A program made the translations under genes and the position numbers. A stretch of DNA of 64,000 nt from contig NZ_JAIVFT010000005.1 of assembly GCF_020829665.1 (NCBI RefSeq), forward strand, positions 158,807 to 222,806, written 5' to 3'. The number at the start of each line of letters is the position of its first letter. Position 1 is the first letter of the stretch. Below are positions 62,812-64,000 of this stretch, piece after piece. This DNA is from Nostoc sp. CHAB 5824 (GTDB lineage: Bacteria > Cyanobacteriota > Cyanobacteriia > Cyanobacteriales > Nostocaceae). The notes under the pieces were generated by a model. The model saw nothing but the letters and a program-made list of their open reading frames with translations, had not been told where the DNA came from and did not search any database.

Positions 62812-63339
62812 ATGCCAAAAGCTATCCGCCTTTTCGCTACTAGTGCCCTGAGTTTGGGCCTCACCGCTAGCCTTGTTTTTTACCCAAGCGCGAGTCAGGC
62901 GGGTAAAAATGACGCTGGAGTGCCTGTTGAACTCCAAGGCGAGTGGCGGTACGGTCGAATCTCCTCTATCCAATACCAAGACAGCTATACAGGGCAGTCA
63001 GCTGCTCCGAACGGCTCTAGCGATCAATTTCAACTCGCATCTAACGGTAACTACAAGCGAAATAGGCTGCTTCAAATCAACACCTACAACTGTGCGTCTA
63101 ACCTATTCATAGAAGAAAAAGGCAAAGTTAAGATTGAGGCTCAACGCCTTACTTTCCAACCCAGTGACAGCACATCCAAAGGGCAAATCTGCAATAGCGG
63201 GCGCACCTACTCCAGCCGCAATACAGCAAAGCCTGAGACTTACGAGTGGTCGATTGAGACAAATGATTACGGGCAGCAAGTTCTGGTGCTTGCGACCTCT
63301 GATGGCAAGGGTCAAGCTCATTACGGACGACCTCAGTAA
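62812..63339 (+). CDS. Exported protein of unknown function
   Basis: A 175-residue protein from ATG 62812 (MPKAIRLFATSALSLGLTAS), chosen because it gives a standard signal peptide ending at SQAGKND. An ATG 11 codons upstream is less likely. The mature part (VELQGEWRYGRISSIQYQDS, NGNYKRNRLLQINTYNCASN, QRLTFQPSDSTSKGQIC) looks like a small beta-barrel with two or more Cys that could pair outside the cytoplasm. I do not recognise the family with certainty. Confidence 0.75.
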   Translation: MPKAIRLFATSALSLGLTASLVFYPSASQAGKNDAGVPVELQGEWRYGRISSIQYQDSYTGQSAAPNGSSDQFQLASNGNYKRNRLLQINTYNCASNLFIEEKGKVKIEAQRLTFQPSDSTSKGQICNSGRTYSSRNTAKPETYEWSIETNDYGQQVLVLATSDGKGQAHYGRPQ

Positions 63340-63384
63340 GCTAATGAGCATTCAAATTGTATAGAACCCAATACTCTTAGGTTA

Positions 63385-63434
63385 AGCATTTTTTTCCTTC
63401 CCTGCCTCCCCTGCTCCCCCCGCCTTTCCTCCCT
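63385..63434. repeat. Pyrimidine-rich nonamer repeat
   Basis: CCCTGCCTCCCCTGCTCCCC and CGCCTTTCCTCCCTC form a shorter relative of the tract at 23041. It precedes the second copy of the 29-bp motif. Confidence 0.6.
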
Positions 63435-63463
63435 CCCCTAGTTCTCCCCGATTGTTTTCTAAT
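63435..63463. promoter_or_regulatory. 29-bp shared upstream motif, copy 2
   Basis: It matches 62107-62135 at 26 of 29 positions and stands 28 bp before the VOC-like gene start. Confidence 0.4.
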
Positions 63464-63491
63464 CTACAAAATATCGAACTGAGGTTATTCT

Positions 63492-63974
63492 ATGATTCAC
63501 CATATTTCAATTGCTGTTAGAAACCCTAGCCACGTTGCTCAAGTTCTAGCGGAAATATTAAAAGCGCAAGCTGTTCCCTTCCCTCCTAACCCAGGAAGTT
63601 ATATGGTTATACCTTTTGATAAATACGGTACAGCCATTGAACTTTATCCTTTAGGCTCTCAAATTGAACCTGGTGAAAATGATGAAGAATGCGTATTTGT
63701 CCGTACTGCAATTACCTCTATGTATACAGATATTCATGCAGCTATTTCTGTACCCATTAGCCAGAAAGAAATTGAACAAATCGGTGTCCGTGAAGGTTGG
63801 CGTGTAGTGCGCTGTAACCGTGATTCTTTCTTTGATGTGATTGAGTTTTGGGTAGAAAACAGATTAATGATAGAACTGCTAACACCAGAAATGGCATCTC
63901 AGTATTTAAAGTTTGCCACTCAGCAAGAAAATCTGAAATATTTTTTGGCAGAACCAGCGTTAGCAACAAATTAA
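63492..63974 (+). CDS. VOC-superfamily-like protein
   Basis: A 160-residue protein. The start MIHHISIAVRNPSHVAQVLA has the form of a VOC/glyoxalase module (His followed by a beta strand and helix), and YMVIPFDKYGTAIELYPLGS gives a second strand with Glu. The C-terminal half (GWRVVRCNRDSFFDVIEFWV, ENRLMIELLTP) fits the paired module. The metal set is not complete to the eye, so catalysis is open. It is the last gene, complete within the window. Confidence 0.7.
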   Translation: MIHHISIAVRNPSHVAQVLAEILKAQAVPFPPNPGSYMVIPFDKYGTAIELYPLGSQIEPGENDEECVFVRTAITSMYTDIHAAISVPISQKEIEQIGVREGWRVVRCNRDSFFDVIEFWVENRLMIELLTPEMASQYLKFATQQENLKYFLAEPALATN

Positions 63975-64000
63975 TCAACTTTAAATGTTTAATTTGTATG

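Overview
The window comes from a filamentous, Nostoc/Calothrix-type cyanobacterium. Three kinds of evidence support this. GCGATCGC (HIP1) sites are scattered throughout. Heptanucleotide tandem repeats of the STRR type are abundant. The gene set is typical: several PAS/REC hybrid histidine kinases, Ser/Thr kinases with C-terminal repeats, DUF697 GTPases, Uma2 and PEP-CTERM proteins. I see no rRNA, tRNA or CRISPR array.

Region by region. 0-5 kb: an IS5-type transposase remnant, a membrane-anchored coiled-coil protein, a relic of an M67 peptidase gene and a large RTX protein. 5-9.4 kb: an inositol-monophosphatase-family enzyme, a ketopantoate-reductase-family enzyme and a two-gene polar amino-acid ABC importer whose binding protein is fused to its permease. 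9.4-17.1 kb: a 21-bp repeat array, a cytochrome P450, an FMN reductase, a HigBA toxin-antitoxin pair, a formamidase-family enzyme, a PD-(D/E)XK-like protein, a DUF4336 protein and a frameshifted PIN-toxin locus. 17.1-25.6 kb: a DUF697 GTPase, a ParE-type toxin-antitoxin pair lying between two copies of a receiver-domain 3' end, a multi-PAS hybrid kinase, a rhomboid-fold protein without catalytic residues and a kinase-TPR protein.

25.6-38.8 kb is the core of the window: a complete phosphonate uptake and C-P lyase cluster. phnCDE (importer) has a Pho-box-like repeat upstream. phnF (HutC/GntR repressor) is divergent from a co-directional run: phnG, phnH, a PhnO-like acetyltransferase, phnI, a FosA-PhnM fusion, a PhnZ-like HD oxygenase, phnJ, phnK, phnL and a second phnM. 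phnN and phnP are not in the window. The cluster thus joins importer, radical C-P lyase, an amine-capping acetyltransferase, a fosfomycin-type glutathione transferase and an HD-type oxidative C-P cleavage enzyme. Almost every non-overlapping junction in the cluster is filled with TCAGTCA-type heptamers. In two places the repeats are translated: inside PhnI and as the FosA-PhnM linker.

38.8-64 kb: a Cache hybrid kinase and REC-kinase pair, a Ser/Thr kinase, a Uma2 protein, a second DUF697 GTPase, a HAMP kinase, a DUF937 protein ending in a calcium-loop motif, a flavin-binding-fold protein, a previously unlisted 58-residue membrane protein, ArfB, an S4-domain protein, a large solitary SNF2 helicase of DpdE/DrmD type, a PEP-CTERM protein, a DUF4350-MoxR pair, a receiver and a REC-PAS kinase, a cupin, a secreted protein and a VOC-like protein. 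Palindromic and tandem small repeats occupy most of the intergenic space.
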